Assembly: GCF_000744095.1 (NCBI RefSeq)
Contig: NZ_JQLI01000008.1
Location: forward strand, 2,108,001 to 2,172,000
DNA: 64,000 bases
Direction: 5' to 3'
Source of the DNA: Cupriavidus necator A5-1
GTDB taxonomy: Bacteria > Pseudomonadota > Gammaproteobacteria > Burkholderiales > Burkholderiaceae
Part shown: positions 53,794 to 62,864 of the stretch, piece by piece
Numbering within the stretch: the stretch's first letter is position 1
How the letters are laid out: every line of letters begins with the position of its first letter
Made by a program: the position numbers and the translations under genes
The notes under the pieces: model-generated
What the model was told of the DNA's origin: nothing
The model's database searches: none
The model's input: only the letters and a program-made list of their open reading frames with translations

Positions 53794-53846
53794 TCAGCGA
53801 TTAAAAAACGCTGAATCCCGGCCTGCGGCGTTGACGATTCTTCGCG

Positions 53847-54368
53847 TTACGCGTTGCTCGCTTCCTCATGCGGCGTCTCGCTGTCGAGCGGCAACGAGAA
53901 GCGCTCTACGCGATTGCCCTTCCTGGTGTTGAGCAGCAGACGGTGAACGTCCGGCCGCGAATAGTGGCCCACCGGATCCATCGCATTCTTTGCCACGCCG
54001 ATGGCGCCGAGATCGATGTCCGCGTACAGCAGGCCCTCTTCGTCTTGGGCCAGTTTGTCGCACAGCGGGCTGCCGTCCGGCCCGTAGATTACGGCATGCC
54101 CGCCGCCAGCGCGCACCAATTGGTGCTTGTCTTGTGTATCGCACAATTCGTCGATCATCGCCTCCGAGATCACGGCACAAGGCGCGAGCACGAAGCACGA
54201 GCCCTCCACAGCATAAACCCTGCTGATCGCGTTATTCACTTCCCAGCCCAGCGCATGCGCGTACGGTTCATAGGCGGAGAAGCTCACGTGGAACAACCCC
54301 ACCGGGCCCGCGCCGACGATCACCGCATCCGTTTCGACCGGCTGGAGTGGTGCAGGAATTGCTGTCAT
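53847..54368 (-). pseudogene. in-frame fusion of a ferredoxin-NADP reductase start with the C-terminal half of a nitrilase
   Basis: The ATG at 54368 opens TAIPAPLQPVETDAVIVGAG and PVGLFHV, the FAD-binding GxGPxG start of beta-proteobacterial FNR/TrxB-like reductases. After residue 29 it becomes SFSAYEPYAHALGWEVNNAI, VEGSCFVLAPCAVISEAMID, GPDGSPLCDKLAQDEEGLLY, ADIDLGAIGVAKNAMDPVGH, YSRPDVHRLLLN, the distal half of a cyanide/aliphatic nitrilase. The nitrilase catalytic Glu, Lys and Cys lie upstream and are missing. The frame is open for 173 residues but neither activity can be expected. Confidence 0.75.
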
Positions 54369-54391
54369 TTCCGGAAATCCTCTTGAGGGAA

Positions 54392-54637
54392 TCAGGCGAC
54401 GAAGGCTTGCCGGCAACGCAACACCATGATCTGCGCCATCAGGGCGCGCGCTGCGGATTGCGCAACGAGGCGGCGGCGGGCTGCCTGGCAGTCCCACGTG
54501 GCGAAGCAAGGGTCCCGGCCACTCTTGCAATCCGGCGCTTGCGTGCCAATGGACCACGCTTCTCGGGTCACGCCGAGGATGCGCGCCAGTGCGGCGGCAT
54601 GCTCGCGGACGATCTGGGTGGATGGAATAGCGGCCAT
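54392..54637 (-). CDS. hypothetical protein
   Basis: 81 residues with a strong GGAGG eight bases before the ATG at 54637. AAIPSTQIVREHAAALARIL and QAPDCKSGRDPCFATWDCQA then RRRLVAQSAARALMAQI. Cys-rich middle, no signal peptide. Not recognised. It is 23 bp upstream of the FNR-nitrilase fusion on the same strand. Confidence 0.45.
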   Translation of the reverse strand: MAAIPSTQIVREHAAALARILGVTREAWSIGTQAPDCKSGRDPCFATWDCQAARRRLVAQSAARALMAQIMVLRCRQAFVA

Positions 54638-54844
54638 TTTGGGTGCCTCCTGAAGTCGGTCGCGCGCCTTGCCACTGATCCACAGCCCGGCGCGGTGCTA
54701 CGTCATCGGTGCACTCCACCACTGGCCAGATAGCAGCGCGGCATGGCTTGGATACTGCGTGACGGAGACTCAGGTCTGGCAGCGGTGTCAGACAAAGTAT
54801 TGATTTCCACCGCATTCACCACAATCGGATTCGACTGGAGATGT

Positions 54845-54925
54845 TGTCAGGATCGCCTGACATCGATGAGATCCGGTCTGCCCCCCTGTCATGCTGGGCG
54901 TACACGCTGTCAGCCAAGACTGACA
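54845..54925. promoter_or_regulatory. two identical TGTCAG-N6-CTGACA dyads, putative enhancer sites
   Basis: Sites at 54845-54862 and 54908-54925 are both perfect 6+6 inverted repeats and are 63 bp apart (six helical turns). They lie about 75-160 bp upstream of a GG-N10-GC sigma-54 promoter, the distance expected for a bacterial enhancer-binding protein. Confidence 0.75.
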
Positions 54926-55000
54926 AAAGATCGAGACTCAGTTCATTGCACCGCCACGCCTTGCAACCGATATTGACGACATACGGGCACGTCAAGGATT

Positions 55001-55014
55001 GGCGGACGCGGTGC
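55001..55014 (+). promoter_or_regulatory. sigma-54 promoter (GG-N10-GC)
   Basis: TTGG at 54999-55002, then ten bases and GCTGC match the -24/-12 elements. The start of transcription would be near 55025, 70 bases before the pfl-like ATG at 55097. Confidence 0.65.
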
Positions 55015-55096
55015 TGCAGAGATTCGAGTGACGCATCGCTGATGCTAACCGCATCACGATGCATCGATGTGAAACCTAGCGCAGGGGAATACAGAA

Positions 55097-55484
55097 ATGA
55101 GCAAGACCGCGACCGTGTTGAAGCTGGAAGACGGCCCGATGCCGTGGCAGGGGTTCATCCCCGAGAAATGGATGCAAAGGATCAACGTTAGGGAGTTCAT
55201 CATTGAAAACGTAGCGCCCTATGAAGGTGACGATACGTTCCTGTCTGGCCAGACCGAGCGGACAAAGCTCGCCTGGGCAGCTTTGCAGCCACTTTTTTTG
55301 CGAGGAGGCCCGCAAAGGCGTTGATGTCGACGCCCAAACACCTTCCACGATGACGGAGCACAACCCCGGCTATATCGACAAGGCCAACGAAGTGATCGTA
55401 GGCCTGCAGACCGACAAGCCATTCCGGCGCGCGGCCATCACCGTCAAGGCTTCGGCGGCAACCGGATGTAAACCTGCAAACTGA
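55097..55484 (+). pseudogene. pflB: pyruvate formate-lyase-like glycyl radical enzyme, N-terminal fragment
   Basis: The ATG at 55097 opens SKTATVLKLEDGPMPWQGFI, INVREFIIENVAPYEGDDTF and LSGQTERTKLAWAALQPLF, the usual start of formate C-acetyltransferases. At a T run near 55295 the frame slips; the next frame continues CEEARKGVDVDAQTPSTMTE, NPGYIDKANEVIVGLQTDKP and F-RRA, also PFL. The family has about 750 residues including a C-terminal glycyl-radical loop; here only about 125 remain and the reading ends GCKPAN. The promoter is intact but the enzyme is destroyed. Confidence 0.8.
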
Positions 55485-55526
55485 GTAAGTGCGCCGTATG
55501 CGGCGCGTTCCCTGCCAGGAGGTACT

Positions 55527-56111
55527 ATGAATCGACGCCATTTTGTTACCCGGATTGCCGGATCAGGACTGCTTGTCGCAACCGTGTTCGCTGCAGGCTG
55601 CTCGACGACAGGCACCGCTAGCACGACTGATACGGCCGCAAAAAAAGAGGAAATCGATGCGGGTGTGGATGGCGCGCTTAATCGGTTGTTCTCGGCGACA
55701 AGCGGTTCGCGCGAGCTGGCACAGCGCGCGCAGGGCATTCTGGTGTTTCCCCGGGTGATTTCGGCCGGTCTCGGGATCGGTGGCGAGTATGGCGAGGGCG
55801 CGCTGCGCTCCCGCGGCGCTGACGGCGGCTACTACAAGATGACGGAGGCTTCGGTGGGTGCTACCATCGGCGGCCAGTCCAAGGCCATCATCATCATGAT
55901 CATGACGCCGGAGGCCTACAACAAGTTTGTGTCCAGCAGTGGCTGGACCGTCGGGGCAGACGCCAATGTGGCACTGGCCCATGTCGGCGCCGATGGCCGG
56001 CTCGATACCCTGACCACCCAGCAGCCGGTGATCGCCTTCGTTCAGACCAATTCTGGCCTGATGTTCGACGTCTCGCTGAACGGCTCCAAGATCAGCAAGC
56101 TCGATATCTGA
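55527..56111 (+). CDS. SYLF/YSC84-domain lipoprotein
   Basis: 194 residues. The signal peptide ends in the lipobox FAAGC (Cys about residue 24). SRELAQRAQGILVFPRVISA, GLGIGGEYGEGALRSRGADG, YYKMTEASVGATIGGQSKAI and GWTVGADANVALAHVGADG are the SYLF (YSC84/BPSL1445) domain. AGGAGG precedes the ATG at 55527. It is a cell-envelope protein of uncertain function, common in Burkholderiales and responsive to stress in some species. Confidence 0.9.
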   Translation: MNRRHFVTRIAGSGLLVATVFAAGCSTTGTASTTDTAAKKEEIDAGVDGALNRLFSATSGSRELAQRAQGILVFPRVISAGLGIGGEYGEGALRSRGADGGYYKMTEASVGATIGGQSKAIIIMIMTPEAYNKFVSSSGWTVGADANVALAHVGADGRLDTLTTQQPVIAFVQTNSGLMFDVSLNGSKISKLDI

Positions 56112-56670
56112 CATAAGGGCCCGGCAGCGCGGCGGCTTGTCCGCCGGGCCTGCCCTGCGTCTTTGCCAGAGCTATCCCGATGATCTGCCGCTTCATCCCC
56201 GGAGCTGCCTAATCGACACTCTTATGACAACGCACTCACCCGTACCTCGATGACCCGCGCCCCGATTTGATCAGCGTTTCCCTGGACGTGCCTCGGGTTA
56301 CATAAATATGCAATGTCTCGGACGAGGACCACGTTATATGTTGTTTCTATGGGCGCTTGATCAAAGCGCCGGAATAGCTGGCCGAAAAGCTCGTATCGAC
56401 GCCTCCGAAGATGCCGTCTGCGTGGATGGTATGGGGGGCAATCGAATGCGCGGCGGTAGTCATGTGGCGTCGCGCCGCGCGTGGCGGCGAAGCTCAACGA
56501 CGTACATGCCTGTGACGACTGCGGTGGCGTCTATTGCGCGCTGCGCGATGCGAAGGCCTTCATTTTGAGGCAAGGAAGAGATTGGTCGGGCTCAGAGGAC
56601 GATGCCTGTTCACTCAGAGGACGATGCCTGTTCAGCATCGCATTAACGCATTCAAACAGGGTGCACAGAT
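56112..56670. other. intergenic stretch with a tandem repeat
   Basis: 560 bases without a recognisable gene. A 22-bp unit CTCAGAGGACGATGCCTGTTCA is repeated in tandem at 56591-56634, 37 bp upstream of the MlaC-like gene. Confidence 0.4.
56591..56634. repeat. tandem 22-bp repeat (two copies)
   Basis: Two exact adjacent copies starting CTCAGAGGACGATGCC at 56591 and 56613 lie in the leader of the MlaC-like gene. Confidence 0.85.
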
Positions 56671-57300
56671 ATGAAGAAACTATTCTTCGTCCCCGTTTTT
56701 TCGGCATTGTTCGCGTTTGGCGGTGCGGTGTGCGCGCAGGTCGACGAGCAGTCGGGTCCGCAGGCGCTGATCAGGACCGCGACGCAGCAGGTGCTCGACG
56801 AGGTGCGCACCCGAGCGATCGAGCCGAGCGATATCCCCCGCATCATGGACATCGTGAACAGGGACATCCTTCCTTACATCGATTTTCGCCGCACTACGCA
56901 GCTCGCGATGGGGCGGTACTGGAGAACGGCGACGCCGGCGCAGCAGCAGAAGACGGTCGAACAGTTCAAGATGCTGCTGATCCGCACATATTCGGGCGCT
57001 ATTGTGCAGCTCCACCCGGATCAACAGATCGAGTACCCGCCGTCGTGCATCGCTCCGACCGATACGGACGTGGTGGTGCGCACTGTCGCGATGAAGAGCG
57101 GCGAGCCAGTGGAGATCGACTACCGGTTGTATAGGACGCCGCAGGGCTGGCGTGTGTACGACCTGAATGTGCTCGGTGCTTGGCTGGTCCAGACATATCG
57201 GCAGCAGTTCAGCGAGAAGATCCAGCAAAGCAGCGTGGACGGCCTGATCCAGTATCTCAATGAGCGCAACGAGCAGCTGGCCTCAGGCAAGCGTAACTGA
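56671..57300 (+). CDS. mlaC: MlaC/Ttg2D-family periplasmic phospholipid-binding protein
   Basis: 209 residues with signal peptide (KKLFFVPVFSALFAFGGAVCAQ). IRTATQQVLDEVRTRAIEPS, DIVNRDILPYIDFRRTTQLA, GRYWRTATPAQQQKTVEQFK and GEPVEIDYRLYRTPQGWRVYDL-NVLG are the MlaC/Ttg2D domain. It shuttles phospholipid between membranes with an MCE-type transporter; no mlaD/E/F/B genes are adjacent, so it is an orphan. The protein appears full length. Confidence 0.88.
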   Translation: MKKLFFVPVFSALFAFGGAVCAQVDEQSGPQALIRTATQQVLDEVRTRAIEPSDIPRIMDIVNRDILPYIDFRRTTQLAMGRYWRTATPAQQQKTVEQFKMLLIRTYSGAIVQLHPDQQIEYPPSCIAPTDTDVVVRTVAMKSGEPVEIDYRLYRTPQGWRVYDLNVLGAWLVQTYRQQFSEKIQQSSVDGLIQYLNERNEQLASGKRN

Positions 57301-57342
57301 ACCCGTTGCAGGAACTGGACTCGCAGCAATGCCCAGCTTACG

Positions 57343-57690
57343 GGATCCGTGTTCTTCCAGGTGGACTACGGAATGCCACTGGCACCGCTACGCAAGGAGT
57401 TGGAGCGCATCGCGCGCGCAGCGCCCGAGTGGGACCAGCAGTTCTTCAATCTGGTGGTCCCACCGACGCCACGGAGCGGACGATGCAGATACGCGTACTG
57501 TGCACGGCGGCGTCATCTGGCCTGGCGTGGGATTTGCGCTGCGTGGTGCACGAAGGGCTGATCGACTTCATGCAGCGCGAATTCCCGCAATTCCTGCCGC
57601 GGCTGCGAATCGAGGACAACGACGATGCGCCGCAGCGAACCACTACTGCGCACACTCCTGATCGCGACTGTCGCGCATGTGGACCGGCAT
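57343..57690 (+). pseudogene. MscS-type mechanosensitive channel, C-terminal fragment, frameshifted
   Basis: One frame shows VFFQVDYGMPLAPLRKELER and IARAAPEWDQQFFNLVV; after about 57465 the second frame continues TERTMQIRVLCTAASSGLAW, DLRCVVHEGLIDFMQREFPQ and FLPRLRIEDNDDAPQR, the cytoplasmic beta domain and tail of MscS-like channels. The transmembrane part is absent. It lies 40 bp downstream of the MlaC-like gene. Confidence 0.7.
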
Positions 57691-58025
57691 CCAATGCTGC
57701 CGTGACCAGCCGTCATCGCTATCGCTCGCGACGCAATGGGATTCGCATTGACGTAGCTCTCCCCCCATCGGTTCCTCGGCTTTGCCGAAGATCCGTCCGA
57801 CGCGATACGAGCACGAAGATCCGTATTGGAGTCCAACGGCCAGGTCATATGTCAAATGTCATTGTGTCTCGCTGATTGGCCACAAGCCTGAAATCGGTGT
57901 TGGACAGAATCAAGCTCGCCTACACCGACTACAGGAGTTCCGTCATGAACGAGAAGTTAGGGATGGCGTTAAAAACTCCGCAAGCCCGGATACTCAGGCG
58001 AGGGCTTGGCAAGCACAATGAGCGC
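57691..58025. other. degenerate stretch before an IS5 remnant
   Basis: 330 bases with shadow frames only; nothing recognised. Confidence 0.35.
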
Positions 58026-58110
58026 ATGAAACAGACTGACCTTGGCCTGGACCTGAGCAATCGGGGCACGCGCAAACGCGTGTATCTCGACGAGATGGAG
58101 CGCGCTGGGA
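58026..58110 (+). pseudogene. IS5-family transposase, N-terminal fragment
   Basis: MKQTDLGLDLSNRGTRKRVY then LDEMERAG is the conserved start of IS5-group transposases (MKQxDLGL...TRKREFLxEME). Only 28 residues remain. Confidence 0.65.
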
Positions 58111-58231
58111 AATCTAAAATGCAATTAATCGCCAGCAAATTGCCCGTCACAAGCAATGTCAGCTTCCAGGACAGAGGGCAACACCAACGTGGGGTGGCCT
58201 ACTTATGCTTGGACGCCAAAGGTATAATTTC

Positions 58232-58245
58232 ACTTTCGTGAAAGT
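58232..58245. promoter_or_regulatory. palindromic operator ACTTTC-GT-GAAAGT
   Basis: A perfect 14-bp inverted repeat 12 bp upstream of the HipB-like start codon. The location fits autorepression. Confidence 0.6.
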
Positions 58246-58257
58246 TATTCCAAATCT

Positions 58258-58593
58258 ATGCCGAGGCCACTTCCTGATCCAACTCCTCCATCACGCGCGA
58301 CAATCCGGAGCCTTGGCCAGCTTGGCGACCGGATACGCGCAACACGGGCGGGTGAAGGAATGCCTATCGACCAGGCTGCTAATCATTGCGGGGTTTCCGT
58401 CGGCATGATGTCCAAGCTGGAGAACGGCAAGGGCGTCAATCTCGAGCACGCGCTGCGCGTGATGGACGGATTGGGTTTGACGATGCTCGTCGTGCCCAAG
58501 GCACATGCAGGGTTGCTCGAAGAGGCGGCAGCCCATGCGGCCAAGATGGACAAGAATGCGGCTAGGGAACGGCAAGTCCAGTTTGAGGAGTAG
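58258..58593 (+). CDS. HipB-like XRE-family regulator
   Basis: 111 residues. The helix-turn-helix is TIRSLGQLGDRIRATRAGEG, MPIDQAANHCGVSVGMMSKL and ENGKGVNLEHALRVMDGLGL, followed by a helical tail (LLEEAAAHAAKMDKNAARER). This is the HipB-type antitoxin fold. No hipA kinase gene follows on this strand, so the partner is lost. The start ATG at 58258 lacks a strong ribosome site; the palindrome just upstream suggests the start is close to the transcript start. Confidence 0.75.
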   Translation: MPRPLPDPTPPSRATIRSLGQLGDRIRATRAGEGMPIDQAANHCGVSVGMMSKLENGKGVNLEHALRVMDGLGLTMLVVPKAHAGLLEEAAAHAAKMDKNAARERQVQFEE

Positions 58594-58857
58594 GCTGCAA
58601 CATATAGTATGCGTAGCCTGCGCGCAGGCGGCTGCTGATTCGCCATTGGCCTGGTGTTTGGTCCTGTCTGTGGTCTGTGCTTTGGCCAACCAGGCGAAAC
58701 AGGCATCGACGATGACCAGCGCGTCACGCACGCCGGCGGGCGACCGCAATGCCGTAAGCGGGCATCAATTCGGATGGCTGCAGCCGTAGATCACTATGGA
58801 GTTCCATGAGAATCGCGGTGGCCACCCGTCAAAACCCATCAGGCAAGGCGCGGCTCG
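58594..58857. other. spacer, no hipA
   Basis: 264 bases where a hipA gene would be expected; no HipA-like frame is visible. Confidence 0.4.
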
Positions 58858-59334
58858 CTAAACACCGAGCCGGAAGCGATTGGCTAGCTCTTCCACGATC
58901 GATGCCTGCAGCCTGTCGCGAGATATCTTGAGCGGATCGCGATCTGCGGTCGATGCCATCCAGCGCTTGAAGTCGACGAACGCGGCTGGACTGATCGTCG
59001 TCATCCGCGCCATCCTTCCGGTCACGGAAATGATGGGCGCAGAGAATGGAGGCGACCCCAACAGGACATTTGCGCGTCGCGCCTGGACTGCCCAGAGGTC
59101 GTCTTCATCGTCGGTCAGCTGGAGCGGATGGGGGGCAAGATCGGCGGCCTCGCGACGCAGGATGTCCACCTCGAAGCCCTTTGCGTTCACTGCCGTAAAA
59201 AGTTGATCATCCCGAATCGTAGAGCAAAGCAATTCTGTCACTCCGGAATCTCCCTGGAAGCCGCGCTGTATATAGAGGCCCGGGCGGCGAATTGACACAT
59301 TTACTTCCACTCGGAAGGGATGGAATAGTGTCAC
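58858..59334 (-). pseudogene. GSU2403-type nucleotidyltransferase-fold protein, C-terminal part
   Basis: The frame runs FRVEVNVSIRRPGLYIQRGF, VTELLCSTIRDDQLFTAVNA, KGFEVDILRREAADLAPHPL, DDEDDLWAVQARRANVLLGS, PPFSAPIISVTGRMARMTTI, SPAAFVDFKRWMASTADRDP, LKISRDRLQASIVEELANRF. It resembles the C-terminal part of GSU2403-type proteins (GFxVDLL, DDxDDxWA, PxAFxxxKxW, DRxPxKxxRD). The polymerase-beta-like active site would be further upstream; the break coincides with an IR-flanked element at 59329. A short second copy exists at 34067-34147. Confidence 0.65.
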
Positions 59335-59768
59335 TTCGCATGGGTTCGCAGGAAATTTGTCACTTCACCTCCGAGACGCCGATGTCCGCCAGTAAGACTT
59401 TGATGTTATGGAATTTTTCGACGCGTGGCGGAGACGGAAGCGCGTCTCCGGGCTGCGCCGAGTGCATCGGTGCGAAGCTCTCGGTTCACGCTCAGGTGTT
59501 GTTATCGATGGCCCTGGAGGAGCGAGCTTGGGATGGACCTTCCCGCCACATAACGAGGCGTATCAAGGCCGCTGAGCTGTTCCGAGTCTGCAAGGCGCAT
59601 AGCGGCGCGTGCCAAACAGAGGGGGACGACGATGCAAATAAACCATTGCGCGTTCCATATTGACACCCCGCGTGGCTTCGCCCGGTGGCACTTTCACTTC
59701 GCTTTCGGTAGGGCCTTGATTTTTTTGGTTTTTTCTCTATCGACTTCGTGGGGCCAGGCGAAGTGACA
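59329..59768. mobile_element. 440-bp element with terminal inverted repeats
   Basis: TGTCACTTCGCATGG (59329-59343) and CCAGGCGAAGTGACA (59754-59768) are inverted with 14 of 15 positions matching. Further TGTCACTTC and GTTGTGACAAC motifs lie nearby, as in IS ends with multiple binding sites. The frame inside (59292-59663) has no transposase features, so it is non-autonomous or decayed. It sits exactly between two 5'-truncated genes. Confidence 0.5.
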
Positions 59769-59826
59769 GTTTTACCTACGAAGTTGTGACAACTTTTAGT
59801 TTGGACTACGTCTAGGCGTCACGGTA

Positions 59827-60507
59827 TTGGCTATCAGCAGAGCCTACACCTGCACCGCTCTCGGATATTTTCCCGAAAGAATTGCTGAGAACGGTTTCAT
59901 TGGGATCGCATTTACCAATGCATCGGCCAGTGTTACCGCGCCTGGCGGGTCAAAGCCTGTGCTTGGAACCAATCCGATTGCCATGTCAGTACCGGATGGA
60001 AGGGGCGGGATGGTGTTTCAGTTCGACCAGTGCACGAGCGCTGCAAACTTGCGTCATGTTCGCGAGGCCGCTCAAAGGTCCGAGCCTATTCCGCAGGGCT
60101 GGGCGGTGTCGCCTCTCGGGGAGCCAACAACTAACGCGTCGGAAGCTCTTGCGGGCGCTCTTCTTCCCGCAGGCGGCGCCAGGGGGTTTGGCATCGGATT
60201 GATGTCGGAGGTGCTTGCGTCTTTCTTTACAAATTCTGCAATGTCGCTCGACACTGAGAGCCTGCAAACAGTCTATGGCCCGCCTCACGGGTTAGGGGTC
60301 TTCTGCATACTGCTCGATCCAACAGCGGTCGCGGGGGATCATTTCTGGCACAAGCTTGGCAGGCTGAAGGAAGCAATCGACTCTCAGTCGGGAACACGTC
60401 TACCAGGCACGAAACAGCGAGCACAAGAATGCGTGACAGTGGACCGTGCAATGTGGGAGAAGGCTCAATCTCTCGCCGAGTCGCGCTTCGATAACCACGC
60501 CGGCTGA
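59827..60507 (+). pseudogene. Ldh/malate dehydrogenase (YlbC/ComC family), N-terminally truncated
   Basis: TCTALGYFPERIAENGFIGI, AFTNASASVTAPGGSKPVLG, TNPIAMSVPDGRGGMVFQFD then EPIPQGWAVSPLGEPTTNAS, EALAGALLPAGGARGFGIGL are the NAD-binding Ldh_2 family. The first 110-120 residues, including the start, are replaced by the IR element upstream, and the open frame begins with vestigial codons. The C-terminus appears intact. These enzymes oxidise L-malate, L-sulfolactate or ureidoglycolate. Confidence 0.75.
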
Positions 60508-61106
60508 ATCGCTTCCTCTCTTGAGCACATACTGCCCACCGAGTGCTGGTCGTCCTCAAACGAGCTAGCATGCGACAACCTACCTTTGAGCAGATGACCG
60601 CTAATCGAGGCAGCCATCTGCTTCATCGCTCTCGACGTTAGGCCGCGTTCGGTTTTTGCGCGGCGCCACGAAGAGCCAATGACTGGCCGCGCTCAGTTGT
60701 ACCCCAACCAGGCAATGTTTGCCACATCGGGTCGGTCGCTCGAATTTTCCATAAGAACTTCTGATGGCTTCCTACATACACCGTTCGTTAGCGGGTTGAC
60801 CGAAGCTGTCCGGCTTGTCGAATCGTCCGAGGGTCGTACGTTACTACGGGGTGCGTTGCCAAAAGGCGTGACGAGATTCATTGCTACTCCTATGAATGAA
60901 TTTTCATATTCCCATTCACCTGAACAATAGGCAAAAAGGCCGGGATACGGCGGAAAAACGACGACCCCGGTGGGTGCCATGTGCCAATAACATGTAAAGC
61001 GTGCGGCTGATGCGACGGCGAGATCACCCTCGCAATAACCGGCAACGTCAACACCCAAAACTCTTGATGCCGTCGGCTTAGTTGGATTACGCCCGCTAGA
61101 GACGAC
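60508..61106. other. about 600 bases without a recognisable gene
   Basis: Open frames lie on both strands (+ 60679-60930; - 60693-61058) and overlap each other. Neither has a known domain. Downstream end of the acetolactate synthase gene is at 61107. Confidence 0.35.
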
Positions 61107-62864
61107 TCAGCCGTTGAATGACTGTTCGCCGAACATCATCATGTCGAGACCATCTCCGCCTCGAATCATTGGCCATACATTTTCGGTCGGGTCCACTTTA
61201 ATATCGAGAAAGACCGTTCGCTTTCTCTCAGAAAGCGCCTCACGTAAAGCCGGCTCGACGTCGGCTTCAGTGGAAACAGTATGTCCGATATGCCCATAGG
61301 CTTTGGCCAAGGCGGCGAAGTCTGGTAGTGCTTCCAAGTATGAGTGACTATATCGCTGCTCATACTCGACGTGTTGTAACTGTCGCACCATTCCAAGATA
61401 TCCGTTGTTCAGTGAGACGATCTTCACTGGCAGCTCGTACTGCTTGCAGGTGGATAGTTCCTGAATACACATCTGAATGGAGCCGTCTCCCGTGATGGCA
61501 ATGACCTCGCGTTCGGGGAAGGCGCGTTTTGCTCCCATGGCGTAGGGAAGACCTACCCCCATGGTGCCGAGCCCTCCGGAATTGAGCCATTGACGTGGCT
61601 GTCCGAACTGATAGTGTTGTGCTGCCCACATCTGATGCTGGCCGACATCCGAGCAAACAATGGCGTTCTCTGGTGCGATTCGGCAGAGTGTTTCGATCAC
61701 GTATTGGGGTTTTATGGTCTTGCCGTCCCGCGTATAGGCCAGACAGTTCTTGGTTCGCCATTCAGAAATGCGCTCCCACCAAGCCGTTCTGCTGCTGGAC
61801 GGCTCCTCGCTGTCCCTCCAGGACTCAATGAGGCGCTGCAAGATGCGCAGGGCATCTCCAACGATTGGCACTGTCGGTTTGACCCGCTTACCGATGCTTG
61901 TCGGGTCAATGTCAATGTGAATGATTTGCCTTGGGGACGAGCAGAAGTCTGCAACGTTGCCGATAACGCGGTCGTCAAATCGAGCGCCGACGGCAAGGAG
62001 TACATCGCACTCCTGCATCGCTCGGTTCGCCTCATAAGTGCCATGCATGCCGGGCATGCCAAGATTCCGGATGTCCTTTCCCGGGAAGGCGCCAAGCGCC
62101 ATAAGCGTGGTGGTGACCGGCGCGTCGATCAAGGCTGCCAGCTTTCTCACCTCGGGGCTCGCTTGTGCAGACACGACACCGCCACCGATATAGAGATAGG
62201 GCCGTGCAGCGCGCTTCAGCAAGCGAACTGCCTGGCGGATTTGTCCTTCATGTCCAGCGACCGTAGGTCGATATGAACGAATGTCAGCTCGCTCAGGGTA
62301 CTGAAATGGTCCTGTGCTGAGGGCTATATCCTTCGGAATGTCAACCAGCACCGGGCCGGGCCGGCCAGTACGCGCGAGGTAGAAAGCCTTTTTCAAAGTT
62401 TGAGGCAGGCTCGTCACGTCTGTCACGAGGAAATTGTGCTTCACAATGGGACGCGTAATGCCGACCGCATCGCACTCTTGAAAGGCGTCCTCGCCAATCA
62501 TTGAGGTTGGCACATTCCCTGACAGGATCACCAGCGGTATCGAATCAAAGTAAGCCGTTGCGATGCCCGTCACAGCGTTGGTAACACCGGGGCCAGATGT
62601 CACGAGAGCGACGCCAACTTCTCCGGTTGCACGAGCATAGCCGTCCGCGGCATGTACCGCGGCTTGCTCATGACGCACGAGCAAATGCTGAAGGCTTGGT
62701 TGCTGTGCAATAGCGTCGTAGATCGGTAGAACGGCGCCGCCGGGATAACCCCAAACGCTTTGTACGCCCTCCGCCAACAACGCTTCTACAATCATCTCCG
62801 CACCACTCATCATGCGAGACGGCGAAGAAGTGCGGGAGTGAAAATCAGGAGAGGGACGGTTCAT
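61107..62864 (-). CDS. ilvB: acetolactate synthase, large (catalytic) subunit
   Basis: 585 residues. The catalytic Glu lies in VRHEQAAVHAADGYARATGE; FAD/central domain motifs are GGVVSAQASPEVRKLAALI and VGARFDDRVIGNVADF; the ThDP motif is AITGDGSIQMCIQELSTCKQ and IVSLNNGYLGMVRQLQ. It condenses two pyruvate to acetolactate (or pyruvate with 2-oxobutyrate) for branched-chain amino acids. No regulatory subunit (ilvN/H) is adjacent, and it converges on decayed sequence, so this may be a secondary copy. The start at 62864 lacks a strong ribosome site; MMSGAEM 17 codons later is an alternative. Confidence 0.95.
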   Translation of the reverse strand: MNRPSPDFHSRTSSPSRMMSGAEMIVEALLAEGVQSVWGYPGGAVLPIYDAIAQQPSLQHLLVRHEQAAVHAADGYARATGEVGVALVTSGPGVTNAVTGIATAYFDSIPLVILSGNVPTSMIGEDAFQECDAVGITRPIVKHNFLVTDVTSLPQTLKKAFYLARTGRPGPVLVDIPKDIALSTGPFQYPERADIRSYRPTVAGHEGQIRQAVRLLKRAARPYLYIGGGVVSAQASPEVRKLAALIDAPVTTTLMALGAFPGKDIRNLGMPGMHGTYEANRAMQECDVLLAVGARFDDRVIGNVADFCSSPRQIIHIDIDPTSIGKRVKPTVPIVGDALRILQRLIESWRDSEEPSSSRTAWWERISEWRTKNCLAYTRDGKTIKPQYVIETLCRIAPENAIVCSDVGQHQMWAAQHYQFGQPRQWLNSGGLGTMGVGLPYAMGAKRAFPEREVIAITGDGSIQMCIQELSTCKQYELPVKIVSLNNGYLGMVRQLQHVEYEQRYSHSYLEALPDFAALAKAYGHIGHTVSTEADVEPALREALSERKRTVFLDIKVDPTENVWPMIRGGDGLDMMMFGEQSFNG

